A DNA stretch of 21,218 nt from Candidatus Aegiribacteria sp. Lineage in GTDB: Bacteria; Fermentibacterota; Fermentibacteria; Fermentibacterales; JCC-6. Both the position numbers and the translations under genes were made by a program. The DNA is taken from assembly GCA_030638185.1 (NCBI GenBank), contig DAOWFD010000328.1:1-21218 (forward strand), read 5' to 3'. A model generated the notes under the pieces. The model was not told the origin of the DNA and made no database searches. It was given only the letters and a program-made list of their open reading frames with translations. Numbering within the stretch: position 1 is the first letter of the stretch; every line of letters begins with the position of its first letter. Shown in pieces: positions 6,719 to 15,683 of the stretch.

Positions 6719-9460
6719 GTGCGAAGAAAAGCAATGATAATGTCTTTTGCACTTGTGCTGTTCGTGGCTCTGTCAGTAACGGCAGGTACCACAGGTAAAA
6801 TTGCCGGAAGGGTAACCGACACTTCAGGTAGCCCTTTAATCGGTGCCACCGTTATGGTCGTGGGAACTTCCTACGGCGCGATGACGGATGCTAACGGAGA
6901 GTATTTCATAATCAACCTTCAGCCCGGCATGTACAGTGTCATGGCAAGCATGGTTGGTATGAGCAACAAGACAGCAGATGGAGTAGCGGTCGTAGTTGAC
7001 CAGACTTCTCCAATGAACTTTTCCCTTGATCCCGCTACTGTAGGAAGTACAACTATTACGGTAACTGACTCTAGAGGAATGATCATGATGGACGCCACCG
7101 AGACGTTTACGGTGGTTGGCCGTGACGAAATCAAAACGATGCCGGTTTCGGGTATTGCCGATGTTATAAACCGCCAGGCAGGATCTACGAGCCGCGGCGG
7201 ACTTCACTTCAGAGGCGGCCGTAGCGGCGAGGTCACCTTTATAGTAGACGGTGTCGCCCAGATAGACCCCACAACCCGAGGCTACACCAGCAGTATTCCG
7301 TTGTCAGGTGTTGCTGAAACCTCTATTATCAGGGGTGGATTCGGTGCCGAATACGGTAACGCACAGTCCGGTGTTGTCAACATCGTTACCCGCGAGGGCG
7401 GGCGCGATTACAACGGTTCTCTCCACTGGAACGGTAACAACTGGGAAGAACTGGGTCTGGCAAGCGGCTGGACATGGGGCGGTACGAGCGTAGAAGAACC
7501 TACCGAATGGAGACGGACTGATGTATCGCCATTCGCAGAGGCAAGGATGAACCTTGAAGGTACAATTGGCGGTCCCGAACCCTTCACCTCTTACCTTCTA
7601 CCTGCAATAGGGCTGGATATTCCGGGGGACATGCGCATGTTCTTCTCCGGTGAATATCTTCAGACCGGCGGTGGCAAGGATGGAAGGTACGGTTACGGTT
7701 TTAACGACTGGCAGACCACCTGGACCGGTAACCTGAAGGTGACCTACAAGCCTAACCCAAAAACGAAAATCAATCTTACAGGCTACCTTATGGATCGGAA
7801 TAGTGGCTGGGGTCCATGGGGCTGGCACAGGTACGAAGTCCCTTACATCACTGAGGATTCGACAGTTTACTGTGGCGAGAACATCCTCTGGGGAGTTCCC
7901 ACTATCTTCAGGGATAACTACAGTTTTGGTTCAAGCGTAACCCAGACACTGAGTGATGCTACCTTCATGGAGATAAAGCTTAACCAGTTCCAGTCAGCGA
8001 GAGTCTACAGGATCTACAACAACCCTGATGACACAACTTATACAACCGAATTCTACGGCGAGGATTTTACCTGGGATGACTGGCAGAATGTCACACCCAC
8101 TAGAATTCTTGATACCGATGGATTCTACAGGGCGGGAAGGAACAGAAGTGCATGGGCTGAAACCAGAAGCACTATTTCCACATTCCGTACCGATATAACA
8201 AGCCAGGTCAACCAGCAGCACCAGCTGAAGGCCGGTATTGAAGGCAAATATTTTGACATATTTGACTACCGTATCGACCTGGCCTCGGGCGGAAACATCT
8301 ATGCCCACAGGTATCACGTCTTCCCCAATTCCGGTTCCGCCTACATCCAGGACAAGATGGAATACAGAGGAATGATCGTTAACGCCGGACTTCGCTTCGA
8401 CTATTTCGATTCGAACTTCGACGAATACCCCGCTGATATCAACGATCCCATCATTCCCGGAACGCAGTCCGGAGATCCTGGCCATATCAAGAACCCAATA
8501 AGCGTTCCTATTAAGTACCACCTGAGTCCCAGAGTAGGATTCTCCCACCCGATAACTGATCGCGATGTACTACACTTCACCTACGCTCACTACTTCCAAA
8601 CCCCTGAATTCAACGACATGTTCGGCGGGGCTGATTACGACCTTTCCGGTGCGTTCCCACAAGTAGGGAATCCCGATCTCTCAGCTGAGGAAACGATCGC
8701 CTACGAAATCGGCGTAAAGCATATGTTCGATGATATCACAATGTTAGGTATCAACGGTTACTACAAAGACATCACAGGCCTTCTTGACATGCAGAACAAC
8801 TTCTATACTGCAATCGATGCCTATGACCTTTTTATCAACCGTGATTATGGAAACGTAAGAGGAGCCGAGTTATGTCTGGTCAGGCGTCCCAGCGACTTCT
8901 GGTCGGGAACTATCAACTACACGTACTCAGTCGCAATGGGGAAAAGCTCCAGCGCGACTCAGAACTACATCTACGTATGGGCGAACTGGATTATTCCCAG
9001 GAAGGAATCTCCTCTTGACTGGGATGAGAGACATCGTATAAACGTAGATTTCGATTTCCGCATTCCCCGGGGCGAGGGACCAACAATTGGTGACACTCAT
9101 TTCCTTGAAGGATTTGGTGCTGCTGTCTACTGGACATATGGAAGCGGATTCCCCTACAACGCAGCCAACCAGGGAACCGCGCAGCCGGAGATAAACGGCG
9201 AAAGATACCCCTGGACCATGACGACCACCCTTAAGGTCAACAAGACTTTCTGGCTCGGTCCCGTGATCCTTGATGCCTACTGCCAGGTCAGCAACCTGTT
9301 CAACAGGCAGAATATTAATACTATCATTGATCCGGGATGGTACGATGCTGACCAGGATGGCGACGGCGAGCCTGACCACGATCCAACGGGTCAGTACAAC
9401 AATCCATATGTATTCAGCAGACCTCGCATGATAAGATTTGGTCTGGGTTTTGAATGGTAG
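6719..9460 (+). CDS. TonB-dependent outer-membrane receptor
   Basis: 913 residues, starting with GTG 8 bases after AAAGGAG; this start gives a basic N-terminus and signal peptide (RRKAMIMSFALVLFVALS). Residues about 26-105 form a carboxypeptidase-regulatory-like domain (GKIAGRVTDTSGSPLIGATV, then TDANGEYFI). A TonB plug follows at about 135-226 (INRQAGSTSRGGLHFRGGR, VTFIVDGV, IIRGGFGAEYGNAQSGVVNI), then a beta-barrel ending in an outer-membrane C-terminus with terminal Trp (RMIRFGLGFEW). A DxDxDGxGxxD loop at 876-886 resembles a calcium-binding loop. The architecture is that of FCB/Bacteroidetes receptors, often for glycans, peptides or other large substrates; nothing here fixes the substrate, and no SusD-like partner is nearby. 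Genes for its ExbB-ExbD-TonB energiser follow directly. Confidence 0.92.
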   Translation: MRRKAMIMSFALVLFVALSVTAGTTGKIAGRVTDTSGSPLIGATVMVVGTSYGAMTDANGEYFIINLQPGMYSVMASMVGMSNKTADGVAVVVDQTSPMNFSLDPATVGSTTITVTDSRGMIMMDATETFTVVGRDEIKTMPVSGIADVINRQAGSTSRGGLHFRGGRSGEVTFIVDGVAQIDPTTRGYTSSIPLSGVAETSIIRGGFGAEYGNAQSGVVNIVTREGGRDYNGSLHWNGNNWEELGLASGWTWGGTSVEEPTEWRRTDVSPFAEARMNLEGTIGGPEPFTSYLLPAIGLDIPGDMRMFFSGEYLQTGGGKDGRYGYGFNDWQTTWTGNLKVTYKPNPKTKINLTGYLMDRNSGWGPWGWHRYEVPYITEDSTVYCGENILWGVPTIFRDNYSFGSSVTQTLSDATFMEIKLNQFQSARVYRIYNNPDDTTYTTEFYGEDFTWDDWQNVTPTRILDTDGFYRAGRNRSAWAETRSTISTFRTDITSQVNQQHQLKAGIEGKYFDIFDYRIDLASGGNIYAHRYHVFPNSGSAYIQDKMEYRGMIVNAGLRFDYFDSNFDEYPADINDPIIPGTQSGDPGHIKNPISVPIKYHLSPRVGFSHPITDRDVLHFTYAHYFQTPEFNDMFGGADYDLSGAFPQVGNPDLSAEETIAYEIGVKHMFDDITMLGINGYYKDITGLLDMQNNFYTAIDAYDLFINRDYGNVRGAELCLVRRPSDFWSGTINYTYSVAMGKSSSATQNYIYVWANWIIPRKESPLDWDERHRINVDFDFRIPRGEGPTIGDTHFLEGFGAAVYWTYGSGFPYNAANQGTAQPEINGERYPWTMTTTLKVNKTFWLGPVILDAYCQVSNLFNRQNINTIIDPGWYDADQDGDGEPDHDPTGQYNNPYVFSRPRMIRFGLGFEW

Positions 9461-9472
9461 ATTGAATTCTTC

Positions 9473-9506
9473 CGTTCAGTAACAGCTACATAGTTGCTGT
9501 TGAACG
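9473..9506 (+). other. hairpin spacer between receptor and exbB
   Basis: CGTTCA (9473-9478) and ACAGC (9482-9486) pair with GCTGT (9496-9500) and TGAACG (9501-9506), giving 11 bp with a 3-nt bulge and a 9-nt loop. There is no T-run on the + strand, so it is not a classical terminator. It could be an mRNA stability or partial attenuation element setting receptor and energiser levels separately. Confidence 0.4.
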
Positions 9507-9526
9507 AAAAGAAGGAGTGAAAATAG

Positions 9527-10372
9527 ATGCGAAAATTCCTGCTACTGTTCCTCGTGCTTTCTGCCGCTTTATGGGCGCAGCCCGGGGAACCCGATCCCGA
9601 AGTCCCTGCAGGAGATGAAGAAACTGCAGAGGTAACGGAACAGCAGACCGAACCGGTAGAAGAAACCGTAGAGGAGACGGTTGTTGAAGAAACAGCCCAG
9701 GGAGCTCAAGAAGGTGAGGAAGTGGAACGGGCACAGAGCGCCAGCATGGATCCTATGGATCTTTTCTTAGCAGGCGGACCCTTCATGTATCCCCTTCTGC
9801 TCGCCCTTCTTATCGGTATCGCCGTAACGGTCGAGAGGTTCATTTCATATAGAAAAGTAAAGATCAATGTAGGCCCCTTCCTTGAAAAAATGGGTGGATT
9901 CATCCGCAAGGGAGACGTAAAGGGTGCCGAAGAAATGTGCGAACGCACGAGTGGTCCGGTGGCGGCAATAATGCACTCTGGCCTCCTGCGTCACGATAAA
10001 GGGCTTGAAGCCGTTGAGAAGGCGGTTGAAAGCTCAGGCGGAATCGAGATGGCATACCTTGAGAAGGGTATAGTTGTACTTGCTTCGATTTCGAGTATTG
10101 CCCCGATGCTGGGTTTCCTCGGAACTGTTTCAGGTATGATCAGAGCCTTCGGTGAGATAGCCGCCGCAAAGAACGTTGAAGCAAGTCTTGTTGCAGGTGG
10201 TATTCAGGAAGCATTGATAACTACCGCAACCGGTCTTGTAATCGCAATCCCGATCCAGATGTCGCACAACTACTTCATATCCAGGATCGGAAAGTTCGTG
10301 GTCGATATGGAAGAAGCCAGCATATTCCTAGTGGATACACTGGCTGAAATGGAGCACCTGAAGCAGCTTTAA
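9527..10372 (+). CDS. exbB: ExbB/TolQ/MotA-family proton channel with acidic N-terminal extension
   Basis: 281 residues; the inner-membrane proton channel that, with ExbD, powers TonB. The start has GAAGGAG at 9511-9517. A signal peptide (MRKFLLLFLVLSAALWAQ) precedes an acidic Glu/Thr/Val-rich stretch at about 25-75, presumably periplasmic. The MotA/TolQ/ExbB core follows, with membrane helices near 85-108, 181-208 and 223-246 and the signature GTVSGM (199-204) in the second. The third helix carries TTATGLVIAIP, also typical. The long extra N-terminal segment is absent from E. coli ExbB (244 aa) but such leaders occur in other phyla. exbB could equally be called tolQ; its place between a receptor and TonB favours ExbB. 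Confidence 0.92.
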   Translation: MRKFLLLFLVLSAALWAQPGEPDPEVPAGDEETAEVTEQQTEPVEETVEETVVEETAQGAQEGEEVERAQSASMDPMDLFLAGGPFMYPLLLALLIGIAVTVERFISYRKVKINVGPFLEKMGGFIRKGDVKGAEEMCERTSGPVAAIMHSGLLRHDKGLEAVEKAVESSGGIEMAYLEKGIVVLASISSIAPMLGFLGTVSGMIRAFGEIAAAKNVEASLVAGGIQEALITTATGLVIAIPIQMSHNYFISRIGKFVVDMEEASIFLVDTLAEMEHLKQL

Positions 10373-10381
10373 GGAGCACGG

Positions 10382-11131
10382 ATGCGGATACGTAACAGAC
10401 CGAGAGCAAGCGGGGATATACCCGACGCCTCAATGTCCGACATTGCGTTCCTGCTGCTGTTATTCTTCCTGGTCACAACGACCTTCGAAGTTCAGAAGGG
10501 CATATCCTACAGACTGCCGAAAAAGCCCGATGAACAGACAATGGAGGTTGTAATTGACGAGACTAACAGGCTTGTCATGACCATCAAACAGTGGGGAGCC
10601 CACGAGTATGTTGTACTGATCGATCAGGCACCGCTCGAGGGTCCGCTGTGCAGAGCAAGGGCTGGAGAAGATGTAAGTCTCCAGGACAGTACTCTGCAGA
10701 ATGGTATACGAACACTGGCTGCGGAAAGGGCTGAGCCCATGGACGCAGTCGAGGGCAGGCTTTTGAATAACCTGGAAGTAGCAAAAGGTCTTCCATCTGG
10801 AACTTTCAATTCCCTGGAAACTGCTATTGCCGCAGAAAATCTTGTGCCCATTATCCGTCCCGGGATCATAAGGACGTATCTTGGTGCCAATACTCCGATA
10901 GAGGATTCCCGTATTTTCGGCGAAGTAGCCTTCGGAGATACCCTGGTGCTTTCAGACGTGAGACAGGGAGATATAGCATCTGCGGTAAGAGAAAGCGAGC
11001 TTGTAGTTATCCTCAAGTTCTTCCCTGACTGTGATTACGAGGGCATGGTACATGCCCTCGATGTCCTGCGCATGAACGGTGTGAGCAGGACGGGAATCAC
11101 TATTCAGCAACGGTTGGGAGGTGGCGCCTAG
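10382..11131 (+). CDS. exbD: ExbD/TolR-family protein, oversized
   Basis: 249 residues, against about 140 for typical ExbD. A short cytoplasmic N-terminus leads into the signature DASMSDIAFLLLLFFLVTTTF (the 19-residue core begins near residue 17), one membrane helix with the expected Asp (D20) for proton transfer. The ExbD end is also recognisable (LVVILKFFPDCDYEGMVHAL, then the terminal NGVSRTGI). Between about residues 75 and 185 lies an insertion of roughly 100 residues with no motif I recognise. The start is 9 bases after the exbB stop, with TAAGGAG overlapping that stop. It forms the ExbB-ExbD motor with its neighbours; what the insertion binds is unknown. A TolR-like role is an alternative. 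Confidence 0.88.
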   Translation: MRIRNRPRASGDIPDASMSDIAFLLLLFFLVTTTFEVQKGISYRLPKKPDEQTMEVVIDETNRLVMTIKQWGAHEYVVLIDQAPLEGPLCRARAGEDVSLQDSTLQNGIRTLAAERAEPMDAVEGRLLNNLEVAKGLPSGTFNSLETAIAAENLVPIIRPGIIRTYLGANTPIEDSRIFGEVAFGDTLVLSDVRQGDIASAVRESELVVILKFFPDCDYEGMVHALDVLRMNGVSRTGITIQQRLGGGA

Positions 11132-11596
11132 ATGAAGTTCAAGAGCAGAATGAAATGTGGAAGTACTATCTTCACCGGAACTATGGCTGATATTGTTTTC
11201 CTTCTTCTGGTATTCTTCATGGCTACCACCCTCTTCAAGGAAGAAGGAGGATTGAGGGTTCGTTTTCCCCAGGCACATCCACAGGTAATGAGTGAGCTGG
11301 GAAAACAGTTCCTTACCGTGACTGTCTGGATAAAGCAGAGTGAACCGGGGAACGATGACAGTGAACTTGTTGCGAGAATAGGCGATTACGACATGCCTGT
11401 TGATCAGGTTGCCGAGCAGCTTAGTCGATTGAGCAACAAGTTCTGGCGTGAGCAGAACAATAAGCTTGATGTTGTTGTGCTCAACGTAGATTCAAGGGTT
11501 CCAATGGAAAATATGGTTAGTCTTTTTAACTCCATGCGGTTCGAGGAGGTCTACAGCATACAGTTCAATGCTGAAGAACTCGGACTGTACAACTGA
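11132..11596 (+). CDS. exbD: second ExbD/TolR-family protein
   Basis: 154 residues, the usual ExbD length. The membrane helix has the signature GTMADIVFLLLVFFMATTLF near residues 19-38, with the proton-path Asp at about 22. The periplasmic part ends in VPMENMVSLFNSMRFEEVYS, as in ExbD/TolR. Its ATG directly follows the TAG of the first exbD with no spacer, and GGGAGG lies inside the upstream coding end. Two ExbDs after one ExbB is common in Bacteroidetes-like clusters, where ExbD dimers may be heteromeric; that is inference here. Confidence 0.9.
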   Translation: MKFKSRMKCGSTIFTGTMADIVFLLLVFFMATTLFKEEGGLRVRFPQAHPQVMSELGKQFLTVTVWIKQSEPGNDDSELVARIGDYDMPVDQVAEQLSRLSNKFWREQNNKLDVVVLNVDSRVPMENMVSLFNSMRFEEVYSIQFNAEELGLYN

Positions 11597-11606
11597 AGGG
11601 GGGATA

Positions 11607-12272
11607 ATGGCTGAGAAAAGAACGGATTTCGGGCATTCCTCCATCAACTTCGAACTGGGAGTAGCGATAGGACTTGCCATCTTGATATTATTCTTCGAGC
11701 TTATCCCGGCCGGCGAGATGGGCAGGTTGTCGACTCGAACTTCCGATTCCGAAATGGAAGCAGTTGAAACGGACATAGCGTTCGATGACACTGTAGAAGA
11801 ACAGGAAGAGGAAGTCGAGGAGGAACAGGAAGATATCCAGCAGGAAACCGATGTAATGGTAGAGGAAATCAGTCAGGACATAACGTTGTCTCTGGATGCC
11901 GATACAACAGGATTGTCAACGGTTGAAACAATCGAGCAGGGGGAAGAGCTTAGTCAAGGTCAGACAGAGGAAATGGGACCTCCCAGGTTCATGCCTGCAG
12001 AGGTGCTTCCGAACTGCACCTACAAGCCTACCCCCAGTTATCCGGCAATGGCTGCCCAGGCCGGAGTGGAAGGATCAGTCACCCTGTGGGTGTACATATC
12101 CTCCACCGGTTCCGTCTCCGATGTGAGACTGTACAACTCCAGCGGAGTTAATTCCCTGGATCAGGCAGCCCTTGCGGCGGTATGGAACACAAGATGGACA
12201 CCTGCCCAGAATAATAGTATTCCGGTAGGTGTATGGACAACATTGACATACGATTTCGTTCTAACTGATTAG
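11607..12272 (+). CDS. tonB: TonB energy transducer with acidic, proline-free spacer
   Basis: 221 residues from the ATG with AAGGGGGG just upstream; the frame is open 13 codons further back, but that start has no ribosome binding site. One N-terminal membrane anchor lies at about 15-34 (LGVAIGLAILILFFELIP). The periplasmic spacer (about 36-125) is rich in Glu/Gln/Asp/Thr (EEQEEEVEEEQEDIQQ) with no proline, unlike the Pro-rich spacers of proteobacterial TonB. The C-terminal TonB domain spans about 135-221: YPAMAAQAGVEGSVTLWVYI, SSGVNSLDQAALAAV, then RWTPA. It links the ExbBD motor to the receptor at 6719. Last gene of the energiser set. Confidence 0.92.
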   Translation: MAEKRTDFGHSSINFELGVAIGLAILILFFELIPAGEMGRLSTRTSDSEMEAVETDIAFDDTVEEQEEEVEEEQEDIQQETDVMVEEISQDITLSLDADTTGLSTVETIEQGEELSQGQTEEMGPPRFMPAEVLPNCTYKPTPSYPAMAAQAGVEGSVTLWVYISSTGSVSDVRLYNSSGVNSLDQAALAAVWNTRWTPAQNNSIPVGVWTTLTYDFVLTD

Positions 12273-12314
12273 ATATTTGGTGAATATGGGAAAAATAAGA
12301 TCAACAATAGTAAA

Positions 12315-12364
12315 TCGCGGAAACTGTGGAGGGGAACCAGGAGGGAACTCCCCCAAAGCCGCGA
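12315..12364 (+). other. intercistronic stem-loop after tonB
   Basis: TCGCGG (12315-12320) pairs with CCGCGA (12359-12364), and GGGGA inside pairs with TCCCC near 12349-12354, making a roughly 50-nt interrupted hairpin. It lies between the tonB stop and the ribosome binding site TTGGAGGTG of the next gene. There is no T-run, so it is more likely a processing or stability element than a terminator. Confidence 0.35.
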
Positions 12365-12390
12365 AATATGAATTGGAGGTGAAAGAGAGT

Positions 12391-14631
12391 ATGAGGAACT
12401 CCAGGTACACTCGTGGGTTCCTGGTACTCACGGTACTCGCAGTGTTTACACTGACAGGTACCGGCCTTGCGAGGGAAGTGCGGGAAGCAGCAATACCGTT
12501 CGGCGGCGGGACTGACCAGTCCCGGCCACCGGTGGTGACGCTCCTGATGAACCTCAGCAATGTTTGGAGTGCCTTTTTTAACATAGGCCTGTATGGCGAT
12601 CCGTGGGGGAACTTCCCTTCAATGGAATGGCCTGGCGGAGCGGGCAACAGCTATCTCTGGAGCGGTGACTTCTGGAGCGCCTGTTACGGTCCTGTTTCCG
12701 TATGGGGAGACTCTGTCGCCCCATGGGTGAGCCATAGCGATTACGGCGATTGGGAGCTTCGTCCCAGCGTCGGTTATCCCGCTGAAAAGCTCAATCCCGG
12801 ACTGACAGCCCTTGAGGAAACCCATTACGGTTTTGACGACTGGGACGCCGTTAGTAATGCAGACGCGTACGGTATGTTCTGTTATACCGAAAACTACGAC
12901 TGGGGAACCCCCGGCTATAATGACTTTATAGCTGCGGATTACCGGATAATGCACTTCAGCGATTATGGAAATCCCGGAGTGCCTCTCGGAGGTTTTACAT
13001 TTGCCATCAGAGGTGACTGCGATGTTGCATCAGCTGATATTACTGAATGCCATATCGACGATCTGGTTTACTACGATGGTCACGCCATCTGGTGCAACGA
13101 TGTTGACGCAACCTTCGAGTACTTGTTCGATGATGGCGTAAAAGCCAGCGAACAAGACAATTACATCTATCAGCAGAATCCTGACAATCCACTTGACACG
13201 GACGATCCGGAAAACATCTATTACCACTACAACTACATAGGTGAAGACGAGATAATGGACAACGACGTTGACGGGAACGGTGTGAGTGATCACTTCACCA
13301 TTCTGTTCAAGACCGTCGGTAGTGATACTGTCTGGCTTCCGGAAAACACGGCGGGGCTTATCCCCTTCGGGGACGGAATGCCGCTGAACCACTGGGAACA
13401 GACAGTTGGCGATACCGTTTATTACGTTGTACCAAGAAACATGAGCTACCAGTGGGACAGCGACAGCCCAGGATCAAGTGCGGATGACAGTGGTGAACCC
13501 ACACTGGATCCTCCCTGCAACGGTTTCATCGGGTGGAGACTGCTTGATTTCTACATCGTGAAGGCCAACGGAACCATCGAAAGGCCTATTGATGTGTACG
13601 ATTACCCGATTCCTCTTGCCCATTCCTGGTGGAACTGGGAGAGTGATCCGGGTATCGATGAAGAGAAGTACAACTACATGTGGGGCAGAAATCCTGATAT
13701 GAACGGAAGAGATAGCGGCCCCATGTATCTATCCAACTGGATCGGAAATGAATTCACACCTCATGCTTACTCACCGGAGAATCCAGGACCTTTCCCCATT
13801 GTCTACGACAACCCCAAGATCCTTGATTACCCTGTATTCGACTACAGGTTCCTGATATCGGCAGGCCCGGTCAACCTCGAGGATGGAGACACTCTTCGTG
13901 TAATCGGTGGATGGGTTCTCGGGCTCGGTCTTGCAGGACTGCGTCAGTCCTCGGATGACATGCTTGATGCTTACTACCGCGATGGCGGATGGGGAGTTCC
14001 CTCGCTTCCGCCTGCACCTGCCCTTTTCTATGCAGCAGGTGATGGAAAGGTTGAGATTGAGTGGAGTTCAAACGCTGAATCCTATGTTCCGATGGGCGGA
14101 TACAGACTCTACAGGTCAACCTTCGATCCATCCGGCTGGGGGGACCCGATTGCTACTTTAAATCCTGGAACTTTCTCATACACTGACGAGACTGTTACCA
14201 ACGGATACCCGTATTACTACGTTGTCTGCTCCTACGATTCCGAAACGCTGGTAGAAAGTACCAAGTCCAACTACAAGCAGACAATAGAGGGGACTCCCCT
14301 TGCAGTAACACCGGTTATAGTGAACGATCCCAACTGGGCTGAGAACGTTAAAGTAGTTCCTAACCCCTACAGGGGTTCGGCAGCATGGGAGCAGACATAC
14401 CTCGACAGGATCGCCTTCATCAATCTGCCCTCCATGTGCAATATTCACATTTACACTCTTGCCGGAGATCATGTGATCACCCTTGAACACCGAAGCTGGA
14501 GCGGACAGGAAGGCACGGAGTTCTGGGATCTGGTCAGCAGGAATGATCAGGAAATAACATCCGGTCTCTACATTTATCGTGTTGAGACAGAATCAGGTTA
14601 CATAATCGGCAAGTTTGCCATTATCAGGTAG
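12391..14631 (+). CDS. secreted protein with FN3-like domain and T9SS-type C-terminal tail
   Basis: 746 residues from the ATG preceded by GGAGGTG; the frame is open 38 codons further upstream, but only this start gives a proper signal peptide (MRNSRYTRGFLVLTVLAVF). Most of the protein (about 30-530) is an unrecognised, aromatic-, Asp- and Gly-rich extracellular region, with a DxDxDGxGxxD calcium-type loop at 290-300. An FN3-like domain lies at about 537-634 (DGKVEIEWS, GYRLYRS, YPYYYVVCSYD). Residues about 650-746 form a beta domain of the T9SS/FlgD-like sorting type (VVPNPYRG, NIHIYTLAGDHV, FWDLVSRNDQ, ITSGLYIYRVE, GKFAIIR). Such tails direct outer-membrane export and surface display in FCB bacteria. 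Substrate or partner is unknown. Codon use looks like that of its neighbours. Confidence 0.85.
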   Translation: MRNSRYTRGFLVLTVLAVFTLTGTGLAREVREAAIPFGGGTDQSRPPVVTLLMNLSNVWSAFFNIGLYGDPWGNFPSMEWPGGAGNSYLWSGDFWSACYGPVSVWGDSVAPWVSHSDYGDWELRPSVGYPAEKLNPGLTALEETHYGFDDWDAVSNADAYGMFCYTENYDWGTPGYNDFIAADYRIMHFSDYGNPGVPLGGFTFAIRGDCDVASADITECHIDDLVYYDGHAIWCNDVDATFEYLFDDGVKASEQDNYIYQQNPDNPLDTDDPENIYYHYNYIGEDEIMDNDVDGNGVSDHFTILFKTVGSDTVWLPENTAGLIPFGDGMPLNHWEQTVGDTVYYVVPRNMSYQWDSDSPGSSADDSGEPTLDPPCNGFIGWRLLDFYIVKANGTIERPIDVYDYPIPLAHSWWNWESDPGIDEEKYNYMWGRNPDMNGRDSGPMYLSNWIGNEFTPHAYSPENPGPFPIVYDNPKILDYPVFDYRFLISAGPVNLEDGDTLRVIGGWVLGLGLAGLRQSSDDMLDAYYRDGGWGVPSLPPAPALFYAAGDGKVEIEWSSNAESYVPMGGYRLYRSTFDPSGWGDPIATLNPGTFSYTDETVTNGYPYYYVVCSYDSETLVESTKSNYKQTIEGTPLAVTPVIVNDPNWAENVKVVPNPYRGSAAWEQTYLDRIAFINLPSMCNIHIYTLAGDHVITLEHRSWSGQEGTEFWDLVSRNDQEITSGLYIYRVETESGYIIGKFAIIR

Positions 14632-14644
14632 GAGAGGAGTGACC

Positions 14645-15628
14645 ATGAAGTATACAGGAATAGTCCTGACAGCAGCGGTCGCCATTTTCCTGCTGTTTAC
14701 GACTTCTGTTGAAGCCAGCTCTTTCGCAAAAGTCGGGACTTCTGGCGCACAGTTCCTGAAAATGGGACTGGGCGCACGTGGAGCCGCAATGGGTGGTGCT
14801 TTCATCGCCACAGCTGACGATCCGAGTGCCGCATACTGGAACCCTGCATGTCTTGTAAGGGTATCCGGAACAAAGGTGCAGTTTACCGGCATGCAGTGGT
14901 TTGCGGACATTATCTACGGCGGAGCTATTGTATCCCATGAGTTTAATGGGGTGGGTACCTTCGCAGCTCAGTTCGCAATGCTGCGGTCCGGTGATATGGA
15001 TGTAACTACTGTTGAACAACCCCAGGGAACGGGAGAGACTTTCGCATGCAGTGACATGGTTGCAGGTCTCACCTTCTCCAGAATGCTTACCGACAGGTTC
15101 AGCGCTGGAATGACAGTGAAGTATGTGCGGGAACAGTGGGATGACATTTCCGCTGGTGGAATCGCTGTTGATATTGGTACTCTTTACGATACGGGCTTCA
15201 AAACCCTGCGTATAGGTATGACAATTCAGCACTTCGGGGGAGAACTAACTCCCGGTGGAGAATACACTACGTATTACAGCGGAAGCGATTCGATGGAAAC
15301 GTACGAATCTTACTCAATGCCGATGATTTTCAAGCTTGGTATGGCTATGGATGTCATCAACAGAGGCCCTCATTTTCTGACGGTTGAAGTTGACGGAATC
15401 CATCCGAACGACAATGTCGAGCAGCTTGCTATCGGCGCCGAGTACTGGTATAACAATATGTTCGCCCTGCGAGGCGGCTATCGTATAAACACAGACGAAG
15501 AGGGTCTTACCGCTGGAGCCGGATTCAATATCCCGCTTGGCGGAAAGACGATATCACTTGATTATGCTTATGCGGACTGGAACAGGCTTGATATGGTTCA
15601 CAGAGCCAGCCTGGGGTTTGCATTTTAG
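14645..15628 (+). CDS. PorV/PorQ-family outer-membrane protein
   Basis: 327 residues; start chosen for GGAGAGGAG at 14630-14638 and a signal peptide ending near VEA. The mature N-terminus carries the family hallmark: GTSGAQFLKMGLGARGAAMG, then GAFIATADDPSAAYWNPA (about residues 33-70). The rest is a FadL/PorV-like beta-barrel with alternating strands and a terminal aromatic (RASLGFAF). In type IX secretion PorV-like proteins shuttle or anchor cargo at the outer membrane, so its place directly after a gene with a T9SS-type tail fits. Core T9SS genes (sprA, porK-N) are not in the window, so a dedicated secretion role is inferred. It could be a general outer-membrane protein. Confidence 0.85.
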   Translation: MKYTGIVLTAAVAIFLLFTTSVEASSFAKVGTSGAQFLKMGLGARGAAMGGAFIATADDPSAAYWNPACLVRVSGTKVQFTGMQWFADIIYGGAIVSHEFNGVGTFAAQFAMLRSGDMDVTTVEQPQGTGETFACSDMVAGLTFSRMLTDRFSAGMTVKYVREQWDDISAGGIAVDIGTLYDTGFKTLRIGMTIQHFGGELTPGGEYTTYYSGSDSMETYESYSMPMIFKLGMAMDVINRGPHFLTVEVDGIHPNDNVEQLAIGAEYWYNNMFALRGGYRINTDEEGLTAGAGFNIPLGGKTISLDYAYADWNRLDMVHRASLGFAF

Positions 15629-15644
15629 CTGACTTGGAAGCATA

Positions 15645-15669
15645 CGGGGCAGGTAAATATCCTGCCCCG
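15645..15669 (+). other. intercistronic hairpin
   Basis: A perfect 9-bp stem (CGGGGCAGG at 15645-15653 with CCTGCCCCG at 15661-15669) with a 7-nt A/T loop lies between the PorV-like gene and the first GWxTD gene. No T-run follows, so it could be a weak or Rho-assisted stop, or a 3' stability element. Confidence 0.4.
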
Positions 15670-15683
15670 GTCGGAAGGAATGA

